5,510 nucleotides of DNA. Source: SZUA-521 sp041738285 (lineage in GTDB: Bacteria; Pseudomonadota; Gammaproteobacteria; Pseudomonadales; Azotimanducaceae). How positions within the stretch are numbered: position 1 is the stretch's first letter; the number at the start of each line of letters is the position of its first letter. The stretch spans positions 1 through 5,510 of the forward strand of contig JBGSQB010000120.1 in NCBI GenBank assembly GCA_041738285.1, written 5' to 3'. Below, piece by piece: positions 1-5,510 of the stretch. Below the pieces are notes generated by a model, which saw only the letters and a list, made by a program, of their open reading frames with translations, was not told where the DNA came from and made no database searches. The position numbers and the translations under genes are program-made.

Positions 1-493
1 CAGCGCGCGGCCCGTTCACCTGCTCGGCAGCGGCGCGATCATGACCGAGGTGCTTGCTGCGGCGGATGCGCTCAGTGCCTTGAACCACCCGGTGACGGTC
101 TGGAGCGTCACCAGCTACAGCGAACTGGCGCGAGATGCGCAGGATGCCGATCGGGCGCGCCTGCTCGGCCACCCGACCCAAAGCTATCTCGAGCGCCTGA
201 TGCAGCACGAGCAGGGGGTGTTCGTGGCCGCGAGCGACTACATGCGCATGCTGCCACTGTCGATCGCGCCGTGGCTGCCCGGCCCGCTCACGGTGCTCGG
301 CACCGACGGCTTTGGCCTGTCGGAGTCCCGCGCCATGCTACGCGACTACTTCGAAGTGTCCGCCGATTGGATCGTCTATGCGACCCTGGCAGCGCTCGCC
401 GACGATGCCGGGTGCGCCCGTACCGAGGCTGAACGATATGCGAGTGCAAGGGGGCTCAATCTGAATGCGCCGAATCCGCGCAATGGCAAATAG
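1..493 (+). CDS. aceE: Pyruvate dehydrogenase E1 (AceE family), C-terminal fragment
   Basis: This is the last 163 codons of a thiamine-diphosphate-dependent 2-oxoacid dehydrogenase E1 of the homodimeric AceE type. The family decarboxylates pyruvate and passes the acetyl group to the lipoyl domain of E2 in the cytoplasm. The reading frame is open from base 2, so the start is outside the window; full-length members have nearly 900 residues. What is visible is the transketolase-like C-terminal domain: a strand reading VHLLGSGAI near base 14, then VWSVTSYSELARDAQDADR, SDYMRMLP, and the highly conserved VLGTDGFGLSESR followed by LRDYFEV, all matching the E. coli AceE tail in order. The tail ends NPRNGK where the family usually ends soon after NPR, and the TAG stop lies inside a repeat (488-515). 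No aceF follows. It could be the canonical PDH E1 or a paralogue such as MdeB (2-oxobutyrate type). Family certain; exact role open. Confidence 0.93.
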   Translation, partial: SARPVHLLGSGAIMTEVLAAADALSALNHPVTVWSVTSYSELARDAQDADRARLLGHPTQSYLERLMQHEQGVFVAASDYMRMLPLSIAPWLPGPLTVLGTDGFGLSESRAMLRDYFEVSADWIVYATLAALADDAGCARTEAERYASARGLNLNAPNPRNGK

Positions 494-515
494 GGGACAG
501 GGAAATAGGGGACAG
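488..515. repeat. Tandem direct repeat of a 13-bp unit
   Basis: AAATAGGGGACAG occurs at 488-500 and again, identically, at 503-515, a period of 15 bp. The first copy contains the TAG stop codon of the E1 gene (491-493). The second copy forms most of the left arm of the 29-bp inverted repeat. The first copy may be a remnant of an earlier insertion or a partial duplication of the element end. Confidence 0.9.
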
Positions 516-590
516 TTGACCTATTTCGTCAAACCGCGTGGCAAAGGCCAATCAACCAGATCGAAATAGGTCAACTGTCCCCTATTTCCC
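500..590. repeat. REP/MITE-like element: 29-bp perfect inverted repeat
   Basis: The arms at 500-528 and 562-590 are perfect reverse complements over 29 bp, with a 33-nt loop (529-561). Each arm is itself palindromic: AAATAGG (503-509) pairs with CCTATTT (520-526) around a 10-nt loop, and the same holds in the right arm. The DNA or RNA can therefore form either one long hairpin or two small ones. AT-rich arms carrying the core GGGGACAG stand out from the GC-rich surroundings. Similar motifs (GGGGACAG flanked by AAATAG/CTATTT) are familiar to me from gammaproteobacterial repeats near REP-associated Y1 (IS200/IS605-like) transposases; this assignment is from memory and not checked. The element encodes no protein. 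As RNA it would be a very stable stem after the E1 stop and may end or protect that transcript. Confidence 0.85.
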
Positions 591-627
591 CCAAAGAACC
601 GGGGGCCTGTCAGTCGCCCGACACGCC

Positions 628-672
628 CCCGCTAGCGTCGCATTGGAGGAGGAGGTAGCCGACGCTAGTGGG
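628..672. repeat. 13-bp stem-loop with purine-rich loop
   Basis: Bases 628-640 pair with 660-672 (twelve Watson-Crick pairs and one G-T wobble) around a 19-nt loop. The loop contains GGAGGAGGAGG (645-655), a Shine-Dalgarno-like run. No T-tract follows, so it does not look like an intrinsic terminator. It sits upstream of the CBS gene and of the candidate promoter. It could be a second small repeat, a leader structure, or a protein-binding palindrome; nothing in the sequence decides this. The rest of 591-768 holds nothing else I can identify except the promoter candidate. Confidence 0.55.
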
Positions 673-678
673 CAAATG

Positions 679-708
679 TTGCCGAGCCGTGGACACCCCG
701 GATATACG
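679..708 (+). promoter_or_regulatory. Candidate sigma70 promoter for the CBS gene
   Basis: TTGCCG (679-684, four of six matches to TTGACA) is followed after 18 bp by TATACG (703-708, four of six matches to TATAAT). A transcript would begin near 715 and carry a leader of roughly 50 nt before the ATG at 769. If real, it rules out translation starts upstream of about 715. This is a visual match only. Confidence 0.3.
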
Positions 709-753
709 GACTTGTGCCTAAGTGGCACCGTGCGCCGCTCGAGTCGCAGACAA

Positions 754-760
754 GATGAGG
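754..760 (+). promoter_or_regulatory. Ribosome binding site deciding the CBS gene start
   Basis: GATGAGG lies eight bases before the ATG at 769-771, a normal spacing. It supports that ATG over the longer in-frame openings at 538 (GTG, inside the repeat loop) and 676 (ATG, with the nearest purine-rich run about 20 bases away). Confidence 0.55.
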
Positions 761-768
761 TTCGCGAT

Positions 769-1206
769 ATGAAGTCCGATCCACCCATCAAATCAGTGAT
801 GACGCCATTTCCGTATTCGGTCGAGCGGTCGGCGGCGCTGCTCGACGCCCGTCGCATGATGCTGGAACATCACGTTCATCACCTGCCGGTCACCGTCGAT
901 CATGAGCTGAAGGGCATCGTCAGCGACCGCGACATCAAACTCCTGTTAGGCCCCGAACTGGACTACCCGGACCCGCGCAAACTCACCGTCGAGGATGCGT
1001 TCGTCGCGCATGCCTACACCGTCGACATCAACACGCCGCTGTCGAACGTGTTGCTCGAGATGTCCGCGCGCCACATCGGCGCGGCGCTGGTCACCGGCCA
1101 TGGCCGCCTCGCCGGTATCTTTACGGCGACCGACGCATGTCGACAGTTCGGCCTCTGGCTGCGCGAGAAGTATCCGCCACCCGGACCGGGGACCGACGCC
1201 GCCTAG
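769..1206 (+). CDS. Tandem CBS-domain protein
   Basis: This is a 145-residue cytosolic protein consisting almost entirely of a CBS pair (Bateman module), a fold that senses AMP, ATP, SAM or similar ligands. CBS1 covers about residues 7-60: IKSVMT, then a helix reading LLDARRMMLEHHVHHLPV, then GIVSDRDI with the Asp usually contacting the ligand ribose. CBS2 covers about residues 73-127: VEDAF, the repeat-typical LSNVLLEMSARHIGAALV, and GIFTATDACR. No catalytic or membrane domain is attached, so it probably acts as a stand-alone regulatory subunit or energy sensor; partner unknown. The frame is open upstream to 538, but that part crosses the repeat and resembles no domain, whereas the ATG at 769 has a good ribosome site and starts just before CBS1. 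Its stop overlaps the stop of the convergent gene by four bases. Nothing suggests an operon with the E1 gene. Confidence 0.9.
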   Translation: MKSDPPIKSVMTPFPYSVERSAALLDARRMMLEHHVHHLPVTVDHELKGIVSDRDIKLLLGPELDYPDPRKLTVEDAFVAHAYTVDINTPLSNVLLEMSARHIGAALVTGHGRLAGIFTATDACRQFGLWLREKYPPPGPGTDAA

Positions 1207-2594
1207 AAATACCAACGGTAGTCGACGTCGGGAACCTCCTGGTGATAGCTGCGCCATTCGTCGCGCTTCACCGCCACCAACATGTCAACGAAGGCGCGTG
1301 AGAAGTACGTCTGCATGACGGGACTGCGCTCGAAGTTGTCGATGGCCCCCTCCCAGCTCGAAGGTCGCGCCGCCATTTTGTTCGCGCTCGCCGGGCCATC
1401 CGCGTAGGCATCGCCGCCAGTCGCGGGGGGCGGTTCGATGCGGTTGGTCAATCCATGATGAACCCCGGCGAGAATTGCCGCGATGAGCAGGTAGGGATTT
1501 GCATCCGCGGACGCCAGGCGGTGTTCGAACCGCGTGCCTGCACCGCGTGCGGTGGGAATGCGGATTGCTACCGAGCGATTGTTCAGGCCCCAGTTTTTTC
1601 GAGTCGGCGCGTAGGAGTAATTCTGGAACCGGCGGTAGGAATTCCCATGCGGCGCGCAGATCATCAGGCAATCGTCGTGAATTGCGAGCAAGCCGCCGAT
1701 GGCGTGGCGCAACGCATCGTTCGGTGTCGGTTCACCTTCGAACAGGCTCGTTCCATTTTTGTGAACGAGGCTGACATGCACGTGCATGCCGTTGCCGGAG
1801 AGATCATCACGCGGCTTCGCCATGAAGGTGGCTGCAAGTCCGAACTGCGGTGCGAGCGTTCGCACGATCCGTTTCAGCAGCATCGCGTCGAGACAGGCGC
1901 GACGTGCATCGGTGCGATACTCGGTGTTGATCTCGAGTTGCCCCGGACCGTACTCGGACGAGATCGACTCGACCGGTACATCCATCGCGTCGGCGGCTTT
2001 GCGCACCGCATCGAGAAACGGCGCGAAGTCGTCGAGCTCGGCAAGGCCATAGACCTGGTTCTGATGATGCGTCTGATGAGAGCGCAGGCCACGCGCAAGC
2101 GTCAGCTGCGCATCATCGCCGGGCGGGCATGCGAACACGAAGAACTCCATCTCGATGGCAACGTTGGCCCGCAGGCCAAGTGCTGAGAGGCGCGCGACGA
2201 CGCCCGAAAGCACGGCATACGGATCCGCAAAGGCCGCACCGCCGTCATTGTCCTGCATGGTGATCTGACACAACGCGATACGCTCGTCCCATGGGGCACA
2301 GACGAGGCTGTCCGCGAGCGGCACGCAGCGATAGTCGGCATCGCCCGTGCTGAGACCGAGGCCCGTTCCCTGGACGGTGTTGCCGAGAATGTCCGAGCCA
2401 AACACAGACATGGGCATGTAGACCCCGCTGTCACAAGCGGACGGCAGTTTCTCAGCGACGATACGCTTGCCTCGGGGTGTGCCACCCACGTCGATGACGT
2501 ACAGATCGACGTAGGCGACGCTCGGGTGCGCCGCAAGAAACCGGCGCGCGGCGTCCGAGTCGAGGGTGTTGGGAGTGTCGAGTGTGTCGGGCAT
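1203..2594 (-). CDS. puuA: Gamma-glutamylputrescine synthetase-like (glutamine synthetase family)
   Basis: This is a complete 463-residue member of the glutamine synthetase superfamily; E. coli PuuA is of similar length. Members join the gamma-carboxyl of glutamate to ammonia or an amine using ATP. In PuuA the amine is putrescine, the first step of the Puu catabolic route in the cytosol. Visible motifs: beta-grasp domain with YVDLYVIDVGGTPRGKR (28-44); metal ligands in EMEFF (E148, E150), E214 and E221 of SEYGPGQLE, H271 in NGMHVHVSL, E357 in RFEHR; the glutamate/nucleotide segment NSYRRF (318-323), WGLNNRSVAIRIP and ADANPYLLIAAILAG. All core ligands are present, so it should be active. NSYRRF and the WGxxNR segment favour the PuuA/GlnA-like amine-ligase branch over housekeeping GlnA, but the exact amine is inferred. 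The ATG at 2594 has a GGAG five bases upstream; a longer open frame to 3008 is an artefact. It is divergent from the hydrolase gene and convergent with the CBS gene. Confidence 0.85.
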   Translation of the reverse strand: MPDTLDTPNTLDSDAARRFLAAHPSVAYVDLYVIDVGGTPRGKRIVAEKLPSACDSGVYMPMSVFGSDILGNTVQGTGLGLSTGDADYRCVPLADSLVCAPWDERIALCQITMQDNDGGAAFADPYAVLSGVVARLSALGLRANVAIEMEFFVFACPPGDDAQLTLARGLRSHQTHHQNQVYGLAELDDFAPFLDAVRKAADAMDVPVESISSEYGPGQLEINTEYRTDARRACLDAMLLKRIVRTLAPQFGLAATFMAKPRDDLSGNGMHVHVSLVHKNGTSLFEGEPTPNDALRHAIGGLLAIHDDCLMICAPHGNSYRRFQNYSYAPTRKNWGLNNRSVAIRIPTARGAGTRFEHRLASADANPYLLIAAILAGVHHGLTNRIEPPPATGGDAYADGPASANKMAARPSSWEGAIDNFERSPVMQTYFSRAFVDMLVAVKRDEWRSYHQEVPDVDYRWYF

Positions 2595-2714
2595 GACGGC
2601 TCCAAGGCTGTGCGCGCATGTTAGCGGGGCGCGCGGTGGGAGACGATACGCTTGAGCCCGATCTGCCCGGCGTGCGATTGTTCGCCGCGTCTTGCAACGC
2701 CCAGAGGGTGAGCG
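2595..2714. promoter_or_regulatory. Divergent intergenic region between puuA-like and hydrolase genes
   Basis: These 120 bp separate two divergently read genes and must hold the promoters of both, unless the genes are read from elsewhere. I find no pair of -35/-10 boxes good enough to name on either strand and no clear operator palindrome. A GAGGG (2704-2708) six bases before the ATG at 2715 is the likely ribosome site of the hydrolase gene. Confidence 0.4.
2600..2605 (-). promoter_or_regulatory. Ribosome binding site of the PuuA-like gene
   Basis: On the minus strand TTGGAG ends five bases before the ATG at 2594. It fixes the start at residue MPDTLD and excludes 138 extra upstream codons that would run antisense through the hydrolase gene. 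Confidence 0.6.
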
Positions 2715-4367
2715 ATGAGAACAGTCGGTGCGATGCTGTCCGTGGTCCTGCTGTGCGGCGCCTGCGCGCCACCCGAAGCGGTCGATCTGCTGCTGCTCGG
2801 CGCCAAGGTCTACACCGCCGATGTATCCGCCCCCTGGGCCGAAGCGGTGGCCGTGCGTGACGGCCGCATCGTTGCCGTCGGCGCACGCGCCGAACTGGAA
2901 TCGAAATTCAGCGCGACGAGCACCCTGGACCTCCACGGCATGATGGTGCTGCCGGGCTTTCACGATGCGCACGTCCATCCCCTCTACGGTGGCGTGGAAC
3001 TCGGCCAATGCGACTTGAATGATCTAGGCTCGGTCGATGCGCTGCTGGCGAAGATCGGCGCCTGTCATGAGGCCCTGTCGGACGGTGCGTGGCTGGTGGG
3101 CGGCGGATGGGATTTGTCACTGTTCGCCGATGCCCATCCGAGGAAGGAACTGCTCGACGCGATTGCCGGTGAGCGTCCCATTGCGCTCGGCGGCGCCGAT
3201 GGCCATTCGTCCTGGGTCAATTCCCGTGCGCTTGCGCTGGCTGGAATCGATGCCAGCACCGCGAATCCGACCAAGGGCGTGATCGAGCGCGACCCCGCAA
3301 GCGGCGAACCGACTGGCACGCTGCGCGAGTCAGCCCAGGAACTCGTGCGTGCGGTGATGCCGCCTTTGTCCACGGCGGAGCGCGAAGCCGGACTGGCACG
3401 CGGCTTGAGTATGGCCAATGGCTTTGGCATCACCTCGTTCATCGAGGCATCTGCAGATGCAGACACGATTGCCGCCTATCGCGCCCTCGCCCAGCAAGGA
3501 AAGCTGACGGCCCGAGTCGTTGCGTCGGTTGCATCCGATGCCGACAACCGCGACGCGCTCGTGAGTCCCAACGACCGTGGCAAAGGCGGCGCGCTGCGAC
3601 TCGATGCGGTCAAGATATTCGTCGATGGTGTGCTCGAAGGGGAAACCGCGGCGCTGCTCGCGCCCTACGCCCGTGGCGGCAGCGGCGAGCTCATTCCCAC
3701 CGCGGATGAACTGAACGCCGCGGTCATCGATCTCGACGGCCGCAACGTCCAGGTGCACATGCACGCGATCGGCGACCGCGCCGTGCGCACGGCACTCGAT
3801 GCGATCGAGGCCGCCCGCAAGGCCAATGGCGTGCGCGACAATCGGCACCACATCGTGCACCTGCAATTGATCGATCCGGCCGACTACCCGCGTTTTGCGC
3901 AACTCGACGTGACGGCGAATTTCCAGGCGCTATGGGCATTCCCGGATCGATACATCACCGATGTGAATTTGCCGGCAGTCGGCCAGCAACGTGTCGATCT
4001 CATGTACCCGATCGGCGCGCTGCATCGTGCCGGCGCGCGCATCGTCGGTGGCAGTGACTGGTCGGTGTCGTCGATGAACCCGCTGCTTGCAATCGAAGTC
4101 GGGGTCACGCGCAGTGACCCAAACAGCGAGATCACCGGCGTGCTTGGCGTCGATCAGAACGTCAGCCTCGATGTGATGCTCGCGGCATACACGCGCGAGG
4201 CGGCGTGGCTCATGCATCAGGAGCACGAAGTCGGCACCATCGCGCCGGGCAAACTGGCTGACCTCGTGGTACTCGACCGCAATCTGTTCGAGATCCCGCC
4301 AAGTGAGATCAGCGATGCCCAGGTGGTGATGACGCTGCTTGGCGGCGAGACGGTATTCGCGCGGTGA
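2715..4367 (+). CDS. YtcJ-type metal-dependent amidohydrolase, exported (probable lipoprotein)
   Basis: This is a complete 550-residue Amidohydro_3 (YtcJ/NfdA-like) hydrolase, the usual family length. Family members cleave amide-type bonds with one or two metal ions in a TIM barrel; known substrates include N-substituted formamides, and most members are uncharacterised. Residues 1-17 form a short signal (basic R2, hydrophobic core, CGAC at 14-17) followed by APPEA, suggesting lipid attachment at C17 and an envelope location. The lipobox is imperfect, with Cys at -3. The small composite beta-domain begins VDLLLLGAKVYTAD (23-36) and returns as IAPGKLADLVVLD (509-521). Metal-site motifs are GFHDAHVHP (H86, H88), DAVKIFVDGVLEG with K300 the candidate bridging lysine, HMHAIGDRAV (H348, H350), H382 in HHIVHLQL, and D448 in GGSDWSV. 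All are intact, so it should be active. The start is supported by GAGGG at 2704. The gene is flanked by polyamine-type genes on the other strand, but its substrate is unknown. Confidence 0.92.
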   Translation: MRTVGAMLSVVLLCGACAPPEAVDLLLLGAKVYTADVSAPWAEAVAVRDGRIVAVGARAELESKFSATSTLDLHGMMVLPGFHDAHVHPLYGGVELGQCDLNDLGSVDALLAKIGACHEALSDGAWLVGGGWDLSLFADAHPRKELLDAIAGERPIALGGADGHSSWVNSRALALAGIDASTANPTKGVIERDPASGEPTGTLRESAQELVRAVMPPLSTAEREAGLARGLSMANGFGITSFIEASADADTIAAYRALAQQGKLTARVVASVASDADNRDALVSPNDRGKGGALRLDAVKIFVDGVLEGETAALLAPYARGGSGELIPTADELNAAVIDLDGRNVQVHMHAIGDRAVRTALDAIEAARKANGVRDNRHHIVHLQLIDPADYPRFAQLDVTANFQALWAFPDRYITDVNLPAVGQQRVDLMYPIGALHRAGARIVGGSDWSVSSMNPLLAIEVGVTRSDPNSEITGVLGVDQNVSLDVMLAAYTREAAWLMHQEHEVGTIAPGKLADLVVLDRNLFEIPPSEISDAQVVMTLLGGETVFAR

Positions 4368-4378
4368 TGGGCACTTCT

Positions 4379-4441
4379 GTGGGAGCGCGCTTGCGCGCGA
4401 ACATTCGCGGCGGAGCGCCGCTGCGCCAAGCCCGCTCTCAC
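4379..4441. repeat. REPIN-like inverted pair of REP units
   Basis: GTGGGAGCGCGCTTG (4379-4393) and the reverse complement of 4427-4441 match at 13 of 15 positions, so two REP-type units face each other. Inside them are two GC hairpins: GCGCGC/GCGCGC (4385-4390 with 4393-4398) and GCGGCG/CGCCGC (4407-4412 with 4416-4421). The GTGGGAGC start followed by GCTTGCGCGCGAA closely resembles the REP sequences of Pseudomonas and Xanthomonadales that are spread by RAYT (Y1) transposases. It fills most of the 83-bp gap between two convergent stop codons, a typical REP position, and may act as a two-way transcription barrier. Confidence 0.8.
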
Positions 4442-4450
4442 GAACGTGTC

Positions 4451-5510
4451 CTAGTCGAGGAGGTCGGCTACAGCCCGGTGGGCGGCATCCACGGCGGCAT
4501 CGACATAGGCACGTCCCTGGGTGTCCAAGGCGGCCATGGCGATGTTTCCGAAGGGCACTCGGGCCGCGATCCAGGGCGCTGCGTCGGCCGACCAGGTGTC
4601 GAACAGCTCGTTGAATTCGCGGGCGTAGCCGTGTGGCCATCGATTGATGGTCAGGGCCAGGATATCGCGCCGCGCATCGAGGCCGTAAGGACCGAGCACG
4701 TTTGTTAACTGCGTGCGCACGTCGCGCTCCATGTCGGTAAACGATGTTTCGAGCAGCGTCGCCCGCCCCGCCTTGAACTGATCCTTGGGGTGACTGCCGT
4801 CGCCGGGTACGGGGGCGGTAGCCATGTGCACCACGATCGGCTCGTCAGGCGACTGGGGGCAACGGTAATTGCCGAGCGACACCGGGAAGTCGAGCGCAAT
4901 GTCGGCGTACGGTCCGGTCGGGCAGTACAAACGATCCGCGCCGGCCGCGACGAACGAGCGCCAGTTGCGCAGTACCGCGTTGGTGTAAACGAGCGGCGTG
5001 CGCACCGCTTCTGCCATGGCGTCACGCTGCGTCTGCGGCAACTCCGGGAGGATGTGCGGAATCATGCGCGGGTAGCAGGCGAGGATGCAGCGCTTGGCGC
5101 GGACCCGCGACAGATTGCCCGCGTTTGCATAGACGATGTCCACATGAGCGCTGCCGGGAATCACTCTGACCGCGGTGCTCGCCAGCCGGATGCGGACACG
5201 GTGATCCGGGCGATCGAGGGCGCCGTAGTCGAACGCCGCGGTGACGATGTCGTCCATCGACGCGCCGGGTGCCGCGCTCGGAATCAAACGGCGCACCAGC
5301 AGCCGGGCAATGGCCGCGTTGCCGTCGGGGAAGTGAAAGATGTACGGCTCGTCGTCCGGATACATGCCATCGACGGCGGCCTCGTCGAGCCCGGTGAATC
5401 CGATGCCGCCGAGGCGATAACCTTCCAGCGCCGACAGGGCATCGAAGTTCAGCCCCCAGAAGGTATTGGGCTGCCGATGCACGAGTGCGGCTACCTCATC
5501 ACCGGCGCCG
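4451..5510 (-). CDS. FAD-dependent amine oxidase-type protein, spermidine dehydrogenase-like, C-terminal part
   Basis: This is the last 352 codons of a flavoprotein; the frame stays open past the GTG at 5480-5482 to the window edge, so the N-terminal dinucleotide-binding (GxGxxG) domain lies outside. The visible part looks like the substrate-binding and C-terminal FAD-binding regions. It has a GIGFTGL segment, then YIFHFPDGNAAIARLLVRRL (around 5344-5285), MDDIVTAAFDY, a strand RVRAKRCILACYPRMIP typical of the second half of the FAD fold, and LVYTNAVLRNWRSF. It ends with NRWPHGYAREFN and the C-terminal FAD motif FGNIAMAALDTQGRAYVDAA. From memory, this set of motifs matches FAD-dependent spermidine dehydrogenases of Pseudomonas/Citrobacter type, which cleave spermidine to an aminoaldehyde and a diamine. 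The flavin amine oxidase superfamily is firm; the spermidine substrate is an inference strengthened by the nearby PuuA-like gene. It is convergent with the hydrolase gene. Confidence 0.8.
   Translation of the reverse strand, partial: GAGDEVAALVHRQPNTFWGLNFDALSALEGYRLGGIGFTGLDEAAVDGMYPDDEPYIFHFPDGNAAIARLLVRRLIPSAAPGASMDDIVTAAFDYGALDRPDHRVRIRLASTAVRVIPGSAHVDIVYANAGNLSRVRAKRCILACYPRMIPHILPELPQTQRDAMAEAVRTPLVYTNAVLRNWRSFVAAGADRLYCPTGPYADIALDFPVSLGNYRCPQSPDEPIVVHMATAPVPGDGSHPKDQFKAGRATLLETSFTDMERDVRTQLTNVLGPYGLDARRDILALTINRWPHGYAREFNELFDTWSADAAPWIAARVPFGNIAMAALDTQGRAYVDAAVDAAHRAVADLLD

Noticed and set aside
488..590. CRISPR array or attachment site reading of the repeat cluster
   Set aside because: Only two direct copies with a 2-bp gap, then an inverted arm; no regular spacers, no cas or integrase gene.
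500..600. Intrinsic terminator reading of the 29-bp inverted repeat
   Set aside because: The stem is long enough but the loop is 33 nt, the arms are AT-rich and no T-run follows the right arm; kept as a REP-like repeat that may still affect transcript ends.
538..768. N-terminal extension of the CBS protein from the GTG at 538 (77 extra codons) or the ATG at 676
   Set aside because: The extension runs through the right arm of the inverted repeat and the stem-loop, resembles no domain, and lacks a ribosome site; the ATG at 769 has one and directly precedes CBS1.
1455..2186. 243-codon plus-strand open frame inside the PuuA-like gene
   Set aside because: It is an antisense shadow of a GC-rich gene with fully intact family motifs; no recognisable domain.
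2457..2654. 13-bp direct repeat GACGATACGCTTG at 2457-2469 and 2642-2654
   Set aside because: One copy is in coding sequence for conserved residues, the repeat is short, and a chance match of this length in 5.5 kb of biased sequence is not surprising.
2595..3008. Upstream extension of the PuuA-like frame by 138 codons on the minus strand
   Set aside because: It crosses the divergent intergenic region and runs antisense to the signal and metal-binding domain of the hydrolase; the translation is low-complexity and unlike any glutamine synthetase.
3330..4640. Long minus-strand open frames (3330-3902 and 3930-4640) over the hydrolase gene and REPIN
   Set aside because: They are antisense to a well-supported gene, have Arg/His-rich shadow composition, and the second runs through the REP element and into the other gene.

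Overview
This is a GC-rich bacterial window with tightly packed genes. It most likely comes from a gammaproteobacterium, possibly a Xanthomonadales/Steroidobacter/Pseudomonas-like lineage. The evidence is a homodimeric-type (AceE family) pyruvate dehydrogenase E1, a PuuA-type glutamine synthetase relative, and two palindromic REP-type elements of the kind scattered by REP-associated Y1 transposases in those groups. The lineage is an inference from family resemblance and cannot be fixed from 5.5 kb.

Layout from left to right. (1) 1-493, plus strand: the 3' end of an AceE-family E1 gene; the rest lies upstream of the window. (2) 488-590: a repeat cluster that begins inside the last codons of the E1 gene. 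It is a 13-bp tandem repeat followed by a perfect 29-bp inverted repeat whose arms are themselves palindromic. (3) 591-768: a non-coding stretch with a 13-bp stem-loop (628-672) and a plausible sigma70 promoter. (4) 769-1206, plus: a 145-residue protein of two CBS domains. (5) 1203-2594, minus: a complete 463-residue gamma-glutamylputrescine synthetase-like enzyme, convergent with the CBS gene and sharing four bases (CTAG) with it. (6) 2595-2714: a 120-bp divergent intergenic region. (7) 2715-4367, plus: a complete 550-residue YtcJ-type (Amidohydro_3) metal-dependent hydrolase with an N-terminal export signal, probably a lipoprotein. (8) 4379-4441: a REPIN-like inverted pair of REP units between convergent genes. 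(9) 4451-5510, minus: the C-terminal part of an FAD-dependent amine oxidase-type protein resembling spermidine dehydrogenases, running off the right edge.

Functional reading: the PuuA-like ligase and the spermidine-dehydrogenase-like flavoprotein are on the same strand, separated only by the oppositely oriented hydrolase. Together they suggest a polyamine (putrescine/spermidine) utilisation neighbourhood. The hydrolase could add an exported amide-cleaving step, but its substrate cannot be read from sequence. The AceE-like gene belongs to central 2-oxoacid metabolism; no aceF follows it here, so it may be a stand-alone paralogue. I see no phage, CRISPR, toxin-antitoxin, rRNA or tRNA feature. 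I found no clear sign of a new multi-gene system. The most unusual DNA is the nested palindrome at the end of the E1 gene.
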